Position numbers and translations under genes: made by a program
NCBI GenBank assembly: GCA_964577955.1
Contig: CAZOAZ010000002.1
Location: 1-64,000 of the forward strand
Direction of reading: 5' to 3'
DNA: 64,000 bases
From: CADEEX01 sp964577955
GTDB lineage: Bacteria > Acidobacteriota > Vicinamibacteria > Vicinamibacterales > CAVVIG01
The notes under the pieces: model-generated
Told to the model about the DNA's origin: nothing
Database searches by the model: none
The model's input: only the letters and a program-made list of their open reading frames with translations
Part shown: positions 40,906 through 49,261 of the stretch, piece after piece
Layout: the number at the start of each line of letters is the position of its first letter
How positions within the stretch are numbered: position 1 is the first letter of the stretch

Positions 40906-43596
40906 GTGTCCACCAACCGGCTGCAGAAGCTCTGTGTGCTGCTGGTCGCGGCGGCCTTTTTCGAGTACTGGCTGCTGCTCGTTTACTGCGACCTCGCACG
41001 CCCGGCGCCGCTCGGCCTTCGGCTGAGCTCCAATGACGGAGTGGTCCGCCTTCGCCGAGGCTCCGGCGGACAAGTCCGCGTTGAGGCGGTGGCGCCGGAC
41101 AGTCCCGCGGCGCGCGCCGGGATCCGCGGTGGCGACCAGATCGATCGTGCGGACGCGCGCCAGATTCGCGGTCGCCTGGATTGGATGGCGACCGAAACCA
41201 ACCTCGCATTCGGACGCCCCCTTGAACTGACGCTCATCCGCGGCGGCGCTCCGCTCCGGACCTCGATCACGCCCGCACCGTCGACGTGGCGCGAGTGGCG
41301 CGACGAACACGGACCCGACCTGCTCGCCGTCCGCGGCCTGCTCCTCATCAGCCTGATCGTCGCGTTCGTTGTCGCCTGGCGCCGGCCCGCGGATACCACG
41401 GCGCTCCTCGGCGCCGCCTTCCTCGGGACGATGACGGTCTTTTCGGTGACGCTGCCTTATCGCTTCGCCTCGCTGTGGCGCGCGCTGCCGTGGCCGCTTT
41501 CGCTGCCGCTCTGGCTGCCGTTCATGAGCAGTGTGGCGATCGCGTCGTGGGGCTATTCATTCTTCGCGGTCTTTCCACGGCAAAGGTTCCGCGCGCGATG
41601 GCCGTGGTTGCTCGTCTGGCTGCCAATGGTCCACGGCTTCACCGGACAGGCCGTCTTTGGACGCTCGATCCTGTTCGATGCGGGATCCGGCCTTGACCAG
41701 ACGACGGTGGGATCCGGCTTTAGCCGGATTGTGTTCTGGCCTGACAGCCTGTTGTTCTTCGGCGTCGGCTACCTTGCCGCCGCGCTCGTCCGCTTGATCC
41801 TCAACTACCGCCGGCTCACCGATCGCAACGAACAGCGGCGCGTGCGCGTGGTGATGCTCGGCTCTCTGGTCGGCGCCCTCGGCGGCGCGCCGGTTGTCGT
41901 GTCCTACTGGCAGGGACGGGCCGACGGTTTCACACAGCCGCTCCTTGGATCGCCAGCCGCGGCGTTCGGGGTGATGCTGTTCCTCGCCCTTCCCATCTCG
42001 TTCGCGTACGCCATCCTTCGTCACCGGCTCTTCGACCTCGGCACCATCGTGCGCCAGGGCGTGCGCTACATGCTGCTCCGCGGCGGACTGTTCGGCATCG
42101 TCCCGCTCCTGATGACGCTGCTGGCTTTCGATCTCCTGCTGCACGGTGAACAGTCGATCGCCGAGATCCTCTCGCGCCGTCTGTGGATTTACGCCGGTCT
42201 GACGATGCTGGCGCTCCTCATCCGATTGACACGGCAGCACTGGCTGGACTTTCTCGACCGGCGGTTCTTCCGCGAGCAGTACAACGCGCAGCGGCTGCTC
42301 CGCCAGATCGCCGAAGACCTGCGTCTGGCCGAGCGCCTGGAAGAGGCGGCCGCGACGCTTCTCGACCGCATCCGGCTGGCGCTGCATCCCTCGTTTGCCG
42401 GCCTCTACGTGCGGATGCCCGGCGGACGCCTTCGCTGTCTCGGCGCAGCGCCCGCCGGCAGCGCGCCGCTCCTTGCCAATGGCCTGGAAGACATCGCGAG
42501 CGCGGATTCACGTGTCGATCTGATTGTCCCGATCCGATCCGAGAAAGAGCCGGGCTATATCGTGCTCGGCGCCAAGCGCAGCGAGGAACCGTACTCGAGC
42601 GACGACCGCGAGCTGCTCGGTGCGATCGCCGAAAGCGTCGCCCTCGCGGGCAGCGCCGCTCCGGCCACGAGCGTCGACCAGTTCGAGGAATGTCTGATCT
42701 GCGCGGCCTGCTTCACCGCCGGCACGGACCATTGTGTCGCCGACGGATCGCGGCTGGTCGCGGTTGGCGCACCACGCGCGCTGCTCGAGCGCTATCGCCT
42801 CGAGCGCCGGCTCGGACGGGGCGGCATGGGCGTCGTCTATGTGGCGCGGGACGCGGTGCTCAACCGGCGCGTCGCGATCAAACTCGTCAGCGAGGAGCGC
42901 CTCGAGCTGCCGGCTGCCGCCGCCGAGTTTCAGCGCGAAGCACGGGCAATGGCGGCGTTTTCGCACCCGCACGTCGTCACCGTGCACGACTTCGGCATCG
43001 CCGGTGCACACGCCTTCATCGTCATGGAGCTGCTGGAAGGGCGGACGCTTCGCGATGCTCTGCGCGCGGACGAACGGTTCGACTGTCAGCGCGCGCTCAA
43101 CGTCCTGCGCGATGTCGCCGCGGCCGTCGGCGCCGCGCATGCGAGACATCTGGTCCATCAGGATCTCAAGCCTGAAAACATCTGGCTGACGACGGACGGA
43201 ACCCGTGAGCGCGCGAAGGTTCTCGACTTCGGGCTCGCGACGTTCCTGGCCGGCGCCGATCTGGAACCGGGTGCTCACGCTCTCGACGGCACGGTCGTCG
43301 GCACACCTCTTTACATGGCGCCGGAACAACTCCGCGGCGAAGAGCCCGATGCGGCGTGGGATCTCTGGGCGCTGGCCGTGGTGGCCTTTGAAATGGTCTG
43401 CGGCAGCCATCCGTTCGCGCTCACGTCGCTGACGCGGTCGCGCCCGCAGGGCGATGCCGCAGACGACGTGCGCTTTGCCGGATTGCCGTCCCGTCTGCCG
43501 CAGTACTTCGCGCGCGCACTGTCGATTGGACGGGCCGCGCGGCCACAGACGTCAACGATGCTGATCGACGAGTTCGAACGGAGCGTCCGTGCCTGA
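40906..43596 (+). CDS. Membrane Ser/Thr protein kinase with PDZ, polytopic and GAF-like regions
   Basis: This is an 896-residue protein. After a first helix (LCVLLVAAAFFEYWLLLVY) comes a PDZ domain (about 35-122; VEAVAPDSPAARAGIRGGDQI), then about eight transmembrane segments (140-440), a GAF-like region (about 470-585), a four-Cys zinc-type cluster (C596, C599, C602, C610) and a C-terminal Hanks-type kinase (about 628-896). Kinase residues: glycine loop GRGGMG (637-642), K659 (VAIKL), catalytic loop H751-Q-D753-LKPEN and D774-F-G. HRD is changed to HQD but the catalytic Asp is kept, so it should be active. Repeat elements are inserted in frame at residues 47-55 and 268-275. It overlaps the ECF sigma gene by 8 bases, implying that it phosphorylates or controls that factor. 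Confidence 0.87.
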   Translation: MSTNRLQKLCVLLVAAAFFEYWLLLVYCDLARPAPLGLRLSSNDGVVRLRRGSGGQVRVEAVAPDSPAARAGIRGGDQIDRADARQIRGRLDWMATETNLAFGRPLELTLIRGGAPLRTSITPAPSTWREWRDEHGPDLLAVRGLLLISLIVAFVVAWRRPADTTALLGAAFLGTMTVFSVTLPYRFASLWRALPWPLSLPLWLPFMSSVAIASWGYSFFAVFPRQRFRARWPWLLVWLPMVHGFTGQAVFGRSILFDAGSGLDQTTVGSGFSRIVFWPDSLLFFGVGYLAAALVRLILNYRRLTDRNEQRRVRVVMLGSLVGALGGAPVVVSYWQGRADGFTQPLLGSPAAAFGVMLFLALPISFAYAILRHRLFDLGTIVRQGVRYMLLRGGLFGIVPLLMTLLAFDLLLHGEQSIAEILSRRLWIYAGLTMLALLIRLTRQHWLDFLDRRFFREQYNAQRLLRQIAEDLRLAERLEEAAATLLDRIRLALHPSFAGLYVRMPGGRLRCLGAAPAGSAPLLANGLEDIASADSRVDLIVPIRSEKEPGYIVLGAKRSEEPYSSDDRELLGAIAESVALAGSAAPATSVDQFEECLICAACFTAGTDHCVADGSRLVAVGAPRALLERYRLERRLGRGGMGVVYVARDAVLNRRVAIKLVSEERLELPAAAAEFQREARAMAAFSHPHVVTVHDFGIAGAHAFIVMELLEGRTLRDALRADERFDCQRALNVLRDVAAAVGAAHARHLVHQDLKPENIWLTTDGTRERAKVLDFGLATFLAGADLEPGAHALDGTVVGTPLYMAPEQLRGEEPDAAWDLWALAVVAFEMVCGSHPFALTSLTRSRPQGDAADDVRFAGLPSRLPQYFARALSIGRAARPQTSTMLIDEFERSVRA
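41045..41070. repeat. Dispersed repeat (TCCGCCTTCGCC...CTCCGGCGGA) inside the kinase PDZ coding region
   Basis: This inverted-repeat element differs at one position from the copy at 30369-30394. It encodes residues around VRLRRGSGGQVR at the N-terminal edge of the PDZ domain and keeps the reading frame. Confidence 0.75.
41707..41730. repeat. Dispersed CCGGCTTTAGCCGG repeat inside the kinase gene
   Basis: GTGGGATCCGGCTTTAGCCGGATT matches, in inverted orientation, the intergenic copy at 26117-26141 except at one loop base. It encodes VGSGFSRI between two transmembrane segments, where an added loop is tolerated. Confidence 0.8.
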
Positions 43597-44332
43597 CATC
43601 GGTGGTTTCCCGCCGCCGCGCGGCGGTCAGTTCGCGACGACGCGGTGGAGCCTCGTGCTGGCGGCCGGCCGCGCCGCGAACCCGCGGTCCGCGGAAGCGC
43701 TGACGTTCTTGTGCGAGCTCTACTGGCATCCCGTGTACACGCTGATCCGGCGCCAGGGCTTCAGCGCACCGGACGGCGCCGATTTGACGCAGGCATTCTT
43801 CGAGCGCGTGCTCGAGAAGGGCTACTTCCAGGACGCCGATCCGAATCGCGGCCGGTTTCGCGCCTTTCTTTGCACCGCGGTTCGTCACTTTCTTTCGAAC
43901 GAACGCGACCGCGAGCAGAGCCTGAAGCGCGGCGGCAAACGGCCGCCGCTCTCGCTCGACGCCGAGACGGCAGAAGGACGCTACCAGATCGATCCGCGCG
44001 ACGACTTGACGCCCGAGAAGCTCTTCGATCGCCAGTGGGCGCTCACGCTGCTCGAACGGGTGTTGACCCGCGTCGGCAGCGACTATTCGGCCAGCGGCAG
44101 GACGGCGCTCTTCAACGCGCTCAAGGGATTCCTCACCGGCGACACGAGCGGCACGCCCTACGCGGCCATCGCGCGCGACCTGGGCACGTCTGAAGGCGCG
44201 ATCAAAGTCGCCATTCACCGCCTGCGCCGCCAGTTCCGGGACGCGCTGGTCGCGGAGATCGCGGCGACCGTGTCCGATCCGTCCGAGATCGACGCCGAGC
44301 TCGGTTACCTCTTGAATGCGGTCAGTGTGTAA
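43589..44332 (+). CDS. ECF-type RNA polymerase sigma factor of the kinase-associated kind
   Basis: This 247-residue protein begins at GTG 43589, overlapping the kinase stop. Region 2 is FLCELYWHPVYTLIRRQGF followed by DGADLTQAFFERVLEKGYF; region 4 is GTPYAAIARDLGTSEGAIKVAIHRLRRQFRDAL, the -35 recognition helix-turn-helix. The N-terminal QFATTRWSLVLAAG is typical of long ECF factors encoded beside Ser/Thr kinases in Planctomycetes and Acidobacteria. No anti-sigma factor is present; for related ECF43-type factors activation by threonine phosphorylation is known, so control by the upstream kinase is likely. Its regulon may include the genes downstream. Confidence 0.88.
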   Translation: MPDIGGFPPPRGGQFATTRWSLVLAAGRAANPRSAEALTFLCELYWHPVYTLIRRQGFSAPDGADLTQAFFERVLEKGYFQDADPNRGRFRAFLCTAVRHFLSNERDREQSLKRGGKRPPLSLDAETAEGRYQIDPRDDLTPEKLFDRQWALTLLERVLTRVGSDYSASGRTALFNALKGFLTGDTSGTPYAAIARDLGTSEGAIKVAIHRLRRQFRDALVAEIAATVSDPSEIDAELGYLLNAVSV

Positions 44333-44362
44333 CCCGGCGGCTGCGGTTCTTCATAGCCAGGC

Positions 44363-45013
44363 ATGACGGCCGCCTCCGCTTCCCGCTGCCCGCGCTGCGG
44401 CACACCTGATACGGCGATGCGCTCGTCGTCCGACCTCTGCGCCGCCTGTCTCATTCGCGCGGCGATCAGCCTGGACGACGAGCCGTGTCCCTACCGGATC
44501 CTGGCGCCGATCGCCGAAAGCGCGACGAGCGCGACCTATCTGGCGCAGGCACTTCGTGACACGCACGGGTACGTCGCGCTCAAGGTCTACGACCGGCGCG
44601 ACGACGCCGATCTGGTGCTGGCGCGGTACGAAACCTGGAAAGACATGCTCGCCGCGTTCCGGCATCCAGGCGTCGCCGCGTTCGTCGAGGCCGGGTTGAC
44701 CTCTGAGGGCCTGCTCTACGTCGCCACCGACTACGTGGCCGGATCGCCTCTGACATCGCGGCGCGTACGCGAGGGTCTAAGCGTCACCGAGCGTCAGGCG
44801 CTGGCCGGTCAACTGACCGATGCGGTCGCGGCGATTCACGACGCCGGCCTCGCGCACCTGGCACTCGACGCCTCCCGGGTGAAGATCGCGACCCACAGGG
44901 TCCACGCGACCATTCTCGGCCTCGGCCGTGCCCTGGTCATCGACGGTCTCGCTCCGGACCCGGACGCCGATCGCACGGCCCTGGCCGCGCTCCGTCACAC
45001 GCTGCTCCCGTAA
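44363..45013 (+). CDS. Zinc-ribbon pseudokinase
   Basis: This 216-residue protein starts at ATG 44363. Residues 9-29 form a zinc knuckle pair (CPRCG, CAAC). The rest follows a truncated protein-kinase fold: the N-lobe Lys is kept (K74, YVALKVYD) and TDYVAGSPL resembles the hinge, but the glycine loop is lost (IAESATSATYL), the catalytic loop reads H165-LALDASRV instead of HRDLKPEN so the catalytic Asp is Ala167, and DFG is replaced by GLG (186-188). The activation segment and most of the C-lobe are missing. It cannot catalyse transfer and is probably an adaptor or regulator of the kinase/ECF pair 30 bases upstream. Confidence 0.78.
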   Translation: MTAASASRCPRCGTPDTAMRSSSDLCAACLIRAAISLDDEPCPYRILAPIAESATSATYLAQALRDTHGYVALKVYDRRDDADLVLARYETWKDMLAAFRHPGVAAFVEAGLTSEGLLYVATDYVAGSPLTSRRVREGLSVTERQALAGQLTDAVAAIHDAGLAHLALDASRVKIATHRVHATILGLGRALVIDGLAPDPDADRTALAALRHTLLP

Positions 45014-45057
45014 CCTTCGCCCTCGCCTCCTTCATCTCACTCGAACCCGACCCCCGG

Positions 45058-45106
45058 AACCCGGAACCCGGCACCCGGCACCCGGCACCCGGCACCCGGC
45101 ACCCGG
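45058..45106. repeat. Tandem heptamer repeat (7 copies of nACCCGG)
   Basis: Two units of AACCCGG are followed by five of CACCCGG, exactly seven bases apart. It lies in the 161-base gap between the pseudokinase and the barrel genes. Length is likely to vary between strains through slippage; its distance to the next start (45175) means it could affect transcription of the barrel operon. Confidence 0.85.
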
Positions 45107-45174
45107 AAGGAGCCGTAACCATTCCACCCCGCTCCTTCACTACAGCAGCACGGATCGTTTCCAAGGAGGCGTTG

Positions 45175-45759
45175 ATGCGGTGCGTATGGAGCTGGGGACT
45201 GATGGTTGTCGCGGTCGCGCTCTGGTCGGCACCGGCGGCGGCTCAGGAACGGCCCCTCGAAGTCAGCTTCGGCCTCGACGGGATCGCGTCGTCCCAGGGC
45301 AACGGCGGCGATCTGCGGCTGACCTTCGGCATCCCGGCCGGTGACCGGCTGACGTTTGAACTCTTCGGCGGCCCCTATCGCGGCAACGACACACTCCGAA
45401 CCGAAGGCGTCTACGGTTTCCAGATTCGCCAGCGGCTCCTGCGTCACCGTCCCGGCATCGAACCGTTCTTCACCTACGGCGCGCTCGGCGTCATCGCGCG
45501 ATCGGAGTCGTTCTACTGCAGTCCCAGTCCGTGCCGATGGGAGCGGCGCACTCAAGTCTTGCCCCCGCTCCTCGGTCTCCTCGGCGTCGGCGTCGAATAT
45601 CCGGTCGCCTCACGACTGAAGGTGCGCGTCGAGCTGCAAGGCGGCTTCTTCCTCATACTTCCTGTCGGCGTCCGCGCCGCGGCGGCTTTCACCATTCCGC
45701 TCGGCGCCAACGGCACGAGCGCCGGGGCCGCGCGGCGGTCGCGAGAGGAGCCACGATGA
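45175..45759 (+). CDS. Outer-membrane beta-barrel-like protein 1
   Basis: This 194-residue exported protein starts at ATG 45175 with AAGGAGG five bases upstream. A signal peptide (GLMVVAVALWSAPAAAQ) is followed by alternating beta-strands with aromatic girdles (LEVSFGLDGIASSQG, LRLTFGIPAGDRLTFELFGGP, VYGFQIRQRLL, IEPFFTYGALGVIA, LKVRVELQGGFFLILPVGVRAAAAFTIPLG). An eight-strand barrel is plausible. Two Cys (SPSPC and SFYC) may form a disulfide in a loop. It overlaps the next gene by four bases (ATGA) and the two products are clearly paralogous. Confidence 0.7.
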   Translation: MRCVWSWGLMVVAVALWSAPAAAQERPLEVSFGLDGIASSQGNGGDLRLTFGIPAGDRLTFELFGGPYRGNDTLRTEGVYGFQIRQRLLRHRPGIEPFFTYGALGVIARSESFYCSPSPCRWERRTQVLPPLLGLLGVGVEYPVASRLKVRVELQGGFFLILPVGVRAAAAFTIPLGANGTSAGAARRSREEPR

Positions 45760-46325
45760 GCCGCCAATTCCTCTCTGCGCTGACGGCGGCGGCGGTCCTC
45801 ACCGGCGTGGCCGGCGTCGCGGCCGCTCAGGGGAGAGAACTATCCGTCAGCACTGACACGATCAGTTCTTCGTCGGGCGTTGGCAATACATTCCGCATCG
45901 GATTGACCGTCCCGACGGATGCGCGTGAGTCACGAACCTACTTCGTCGGCACGCACGAGGGGAGCGACTCCTCAGACACCCGCGTGGTCTACGGCGTGGA
46001 AACGCGCCGGCTGCTGGTCGAAGACCGCGGCTGGTGGCCAAAGCCGTTCCTGACGGTGGGCTTCCTCGGCACGATCGAGTACGTGTCCGATTGGGACTGT
46101 CACGGCCGCCCGGACTGTAGTGGTCCTCAGTGGGGGCCGTACATCCCGTCACCGCTCTTCCAGTTTGTGCTCGGCGGCGGCCTCAAAGTACCGCTGGCAC
46201 CGGGTCTCAACGTGCGTGTCGAGGCCCAACAGCAACTGCTCTTTCTGGTCATTCCCAATGGTTTTCGTATTGCGGCCTCGCTCTCAGTTCCCATCGGCCC
46301 GCGGAGCGCGGCGCGGCGCCGGTAA
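45756..46325 (+). CDS. Outer-membrane beta-barrel-like protein 2, paralogue of the preceding gene
   Basis: This 189-residue exported protein has a signal peptide (FLSALTAAAVLTGVAGVAAAQ). It follows the plan of its neighbour strand by strand: NTFRIGLTVP, RVVYGVETRRLLVEDRG, PFLTVGFLGTIEYVSDWDCHGRPDC, FQFVLGGGLKVPLAPGLNVRVEAQQQLLFLVIP, FRIAASLSVPIG. The paired Cys in the same loop position are kept, supporting a disulfide. The two genes are translationally coupled, so the proteins may form a hetero-complex in the outer membrane. Confidence 0.7.
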   Translation: MSRQFLSALTAAAVLTGVAGVAAAQGRELSVSTDTISSSSGVGNTFRIGLTVPTDARESRTYFVGTHEGSDSSDTRVVYGVETRRLLVEDRGWWPKPFLTVGFLGTIEYVSDWDCHGRPDCSGPQWGPYIPSPLFQFVLGGGLKVPLAPGLNVRVEAQQQLLFLVIPNGFRIAASLSVPIGPRSAARRR

Positions 46326-46355
46326 CTTCTCGCCTCAAGTGCTTCATCGTCAGAC

Positions 46356-47576
46356 ATGCTGACCCACACCACATTCGCGGGAGCCGTCGTGGGGTTGCTC
46401 ATCGTGGGTGGATCTGTCGGTCGATCCGAGCCGTCAACGGGCCCCGAAGACTCCAGCGCACCAGCCCGGCTCCTGCGCGAGCGCGGGCTGCACCTCGGTT
46501 ACAACCTCGATCACGACGCGGCGATCGCGGCGTTTCAGGAAGCCGCCACTGCCGATCCGGCAAACTCGGCCGCCCCTCGCCTTGCGGCCGCCACCGCCTG
46601 GATCCAGTTGCTGTTCGAGCAGGGCGCCATCACCGTCGACGACTATCTCGGCGAAGCGCGCGCGGAGCTCGAACGCCCGGCGCCCATGCACCGACTGGCC
46701 ACCGCCTTTCACGCCTCGATTCAGCAGGCCCTGACGCTCAGCGAGGAGCGGCTGCGTGCGACACCGCAGAGCGCCGACGCACACTATCAGGTTGGCGCGG
46801 CCTACGGCTGCCTGGCGTCCTACACCGCCACCGTCGAGGGGCGGCTGGTCGGCAGTCTGGGTGCCGCGCGACGCGCGTACCGCGAACACGAGCGCGTGCT
46901 GGCTCTCGATCCCACGCGAAAGGATGCCGGCCTGGTCGTCGGCATCTACGACTACGTCGTCGCGTCGTTGCCGGCGCCGCTGCGGTTGATGGCGCGAATC
47001 GCCGGCTTCGGCAGCAACCGCGAACGCGCGCTTCGCCTTGTCGAAGAGGCCGCCGCCTATTCGAGCGATGCGCAACCCAACGCGCGCTTCGTCCTCGTGC
47101 TCCTTTACAACCGCGAACATCGGTTCGCCGACGCTCGGCAGGTGATTGAGCGGCTGCAGCGCGACTTCCCCAGGAATCGTCTGCTGTGGCTCGAGGCCGC
47201 CAGCACCGCGCTTCGCGCCGGCGACTACGCCGAGGCGAAGGCGGCAAGCCAAGAAGGCCTGGCCCGCCTGACCACGGATCCGCGGCCGCGGGCTACTGGC
47301 GAAGAAGCTCGCTGGCGCTACACGCACGGCGCGGCGCTCGTCGGCGTAAAGCAGGAGGCCGCTGCACGTGAGGAACTGAATGCCGCGTTGCGACTCGCGA
47401 CACGCAACTTTGTACGCGGACGTGCGCACCAGGAGCTCGGCAAGCTCGCCGATCTCTCGGGCAGCCGTCAGCAAGCGATCGCCGAGTACCGCGAAGCCGC
47501 CCGCCTGTGTCGGCAAGACCACGACGACGAGTGCGCGAACGCTGCGCGTTCGCTTGAAAAGAAAGGTTATCGCTGA
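46356..47576 (+). CDS. Secreted TPR-repeat protein
   Basis: This 406-residue protein begins with a signal sequence (FAGAVVGLLIVGGSVG). Helical TPR-like repeats fill the rest: YNLDHDAAIAAFQEAATADPANSAAP, AHYQVGAAYGCLA, NARFVLVLLYNREHRFADARQVIERLQRDFP, RAGDYAEAKAASQEGLARL, QELGKLADLSGSRQQAIAEYREAARL. TPR proteins are scaffolds for protein complexes. It ends one base into the start of the dihaem cytochrome gene (TGATG), so the two are co-translated; a role in assembling or docking that cytochrome is likely by position. Confidence 0.78.
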   Translation: MLTHTTFAGAVVGLLIVGGSVGRSEPSTGPEDSSAPARLLRERGLHLGYNLDHDAAIAAFQEAATADPANSAAPRLAAATAWIQLLFEQGAITVDDYLGEARAELERPAPMHRLATAFHASIQQALTLSEERLRATPQSADAHYQVGAAYGCLASYTATVEGRLVGSLGAARRAYREHERVLALDPTRKDAGLVVGIYDYVVASLPAPLRLMARIAGFGSNRERALRLVEEAAAYSSDAQPNARFVLVLLYNREHRFADARQVIERLQRDFPRNRLLWLEAASTALRAGDYAEAKAASQEGLARLTTDPRPRATGEEARWRYTHGAALVGVKQEAAAREELNAALRLATRNFVRGRAHQELGKLADLSGSRQQAIAEYREAARLCRQDHDDECANAARSLEKKGYR

Positions 47577-49099
47577 TGCGGAATCGCTCCATCGCCGGCG
47601 CCTGCCTCGGTTGCGCGCTGCTGCTGTCGACGACGCTGTGGATGCGCGCCTCGGGAACAACGCGCGAACCGTTGACGCGCGCGGAGCTGGCGAAAGGCTT
47701 CGACAGCGGCATCCGCAATCTGGCGATTGAATGGGACCCGGCCGATCCGCGGCCGGAAGCCGAACGCCGCCGGGCGCTCTTCGACTTCACCTACCAGACC
47801 TTCAACGCCTCGGCGTGGGTACCGCAGGCGCTCTTCGATCAGAACCTGATGACGCAGGCCGTAGTCGGCGACGTCGAGACGATCGTCGGAGAACGCGTGG
47901 GACTGGTCCTGTGGCGCGACAACCCACGGGTGCCGGCGTTCGGTATGGCACCGAATGCCGACGCGGCGACGCCGCTGCAGTGGACGGTCAACTGTCTGAC
48001 CTGTCACATGGCGGAGATCGACGGCGTCGCCTATTTCGGCGCCGGCACCAAGACCTTCGACGACTACTGGCTCGGCGAGGCGCTGCGCCGTCTGACCAGC
48101 GAGCGCTGGCGCGGACGGCTGGCCTCAGGCTCGCCGGACGATCGCGCCGCCGCCGATGCAAACCGGATTCTGACGACGCACCATCACGAGAAGATCGATT
48201 CGCTGACCCGCGGCCGGTCGACGGCGTTCGCCGCGTCGCACGTCGAGATGTACATGCGCACGGCCGGCGGCGCGATGCCCGCGGTCCACGACGTTGGCCG
48301 CGGCGACGTCAAGACGCCGCCGCTCTGGCACACAGCGGCGAAGATGCCGGCCGGCCGCTGGTATACGGACGGCAGCTTTCACGGTGCGTTCCCGCTCATG
48401 GCCTCGTCGATGGAACTCGAGAAGGATCGCTCGTTCGAGGATCTGACGAACATCGTTGTCCCAATCATCAAGCGCGAGTTCACGTCGGTCATCCAGTACC
48501 TGCGGCCGCCGCGTTATCCCTACGCCATCGACCAGACCCTCGCTGAGCAAGGGCGGCGGCTGTTCTACTCGAGCGACGTCGGCTGCTACCGCTGCCACGG
48601 CATCTACGACGGCCGGGGCCAGGTGGACTGGCCCGGCGTCCATGTCGAGGTCGGGACCGACCGCGCGCGTCTGGAGGTTGTCACCTCACAATTCGTGGCG
48701 GCATTCCTGAAGAGTCCCCTGGCAGCTGATGGTGTGCTCAGCAAGAGTCGGGGGTATGCCGCGACGCCGCTCACCGGGGTCTGGGCCAACTTTCCCTACC
48801 TGCACAACGGCAGCGTGCCGACCCTGTACGACCTGCTGGGCCCGGTGGCCGAGCGGCCGGCCATCTTCGAGGTCATGGCCGCCCGGAGGCTGGACGCGGT
48901 GCGCGTGGGCCAGCCCCGGACGCGGGATGCCGGGCTGTCGCGGCTCACCGACCGCGAACTCCGCCAGTTATTCGGCGCCGATCGCAACTGGTTCGACACC
49001 ACCCGTCCCGGATCGGGCAACGGCGGTCACGATTTCTGGCCTCAGATACAAACCGATACAAACCGCGCCGCGCTCCTCGAGTACCTCAAGACGCTTTAG
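47576..49099 (+). CDS. Dihaem cytochrome c of the RoxA/cytochrome-peroxidase-like superfamily
   Basis: This 507-residue exported protein has a signal sequence (GACLGCALLLSTTLWM) and two haem sites: C140-L-T-C-H144 and C337-Y-R-C-H341. Conserved segments KTPPLWHTAAK, RWYTDGSFHG and GVWANFPYLHNGSVPTLYDLLGP are those of RoxA-type rubber oxygenases and their many uncharacterised relatives, which share the fold of bacterial cytochrome c peroxidases. Whether it is an oxygenase, peroxidase or electron carrier depends on the distal side of the first haem, which I cannot assign with confidence. It is the last gene of the barrel-TPR-cytochrome group and is followed by a TonB-dependent receptor. Confidence 0.8.
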   Translation: MRNRSIAGACLGCALLLSTTLWMRASGTTREPLTRAELAKGFDSGIRNLAIEWDPADPRPEAERRRALFDFTYQTFNASAWVPQALFDQNLMTQAVVGDVETIVGERVGLVLWRDNPRVPAFGMAPNADAATPLQWTVNCLTCHMAEIDGVAYFGAGTKTFDDYWLGEALRRLTSERWRGRLASGSPDDRAAADANRILTTHHHEKIDSLTRGRSTAFAASHVEMYMRTAGGAMPAVHDVGRGDVKTPPLWHTAAKMPAGRWYTDGSFHGAFPLMASSMELEKDRSFEDLTNIVVPIIKREFTSVIQYLRPPRYPYAIDQTLAEQGRRLFYSSDVGCYRCHGIYDGRGQVDWPGVHVEVGTDRARLEVVTSQFVAAFLKSPLAADGVLSKSRGYAATPLTGVWANFPYLHNGSVPTLYDLLGPVAERPAIFEVMAARRLDAVRVGQPRTRDAGLSRLTDRELRQLFGADRNWFDTTRPGSGNGGHDFWPQIQTDTNRAALLEYLKTL

Positions 49100-49176
49100 G
49101 CGACGCTGACGGATCCGACCGGTCGGAAAGTCTTCATTTCGAGCCCCGAAAACTTTCCGCCGCAGCCGGTTTCCTG

Positions 49177-49205
49177 TTGACTCCCAATGGCCCCTCCGCT
49201 AGGTT
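49177..49205 (+). promoter_or_regulatory. Candidate promoter of the TonB-dependent receptor gene
   Basis: TTGACT at 49177-49182 is one base from the -35 consensus. After 17 bases, TAGGTT at 49200-49205 is a weak -10. The predicted start of transcription near 49212 would abut the inverted repeat at 49215. Confidence 0.35.
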
Positions 49206-49214
49206 GTGTAACCT

Positions 49215-49233
49215 TTGTGACAACTTGTCACAA
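49215..49233 (+). promoter_or_regulatory. Inverted repeat TTGTGACAA-c-TTGTCACAA, candidate operator
   Basis: Two 9-base arms are perfectly complementary around a single central base, 28 bases before the receptor ATG. The symmetry fits a dimeric repressor (GntR- or LacI-like half sites); no such gene is next to it. It could also form a hairpin in the leader. Confidence 0.6.
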
Positions 49234-49261
49234 GAAGACCGTATCGGAGGAGGGGTTTCAA

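Noticed and set aside
45058..45106. Possible iteron/origin
   Set aside because: Units are only seven bases and GC-only; no DnaA box, AT-rich region or replication gene is near.
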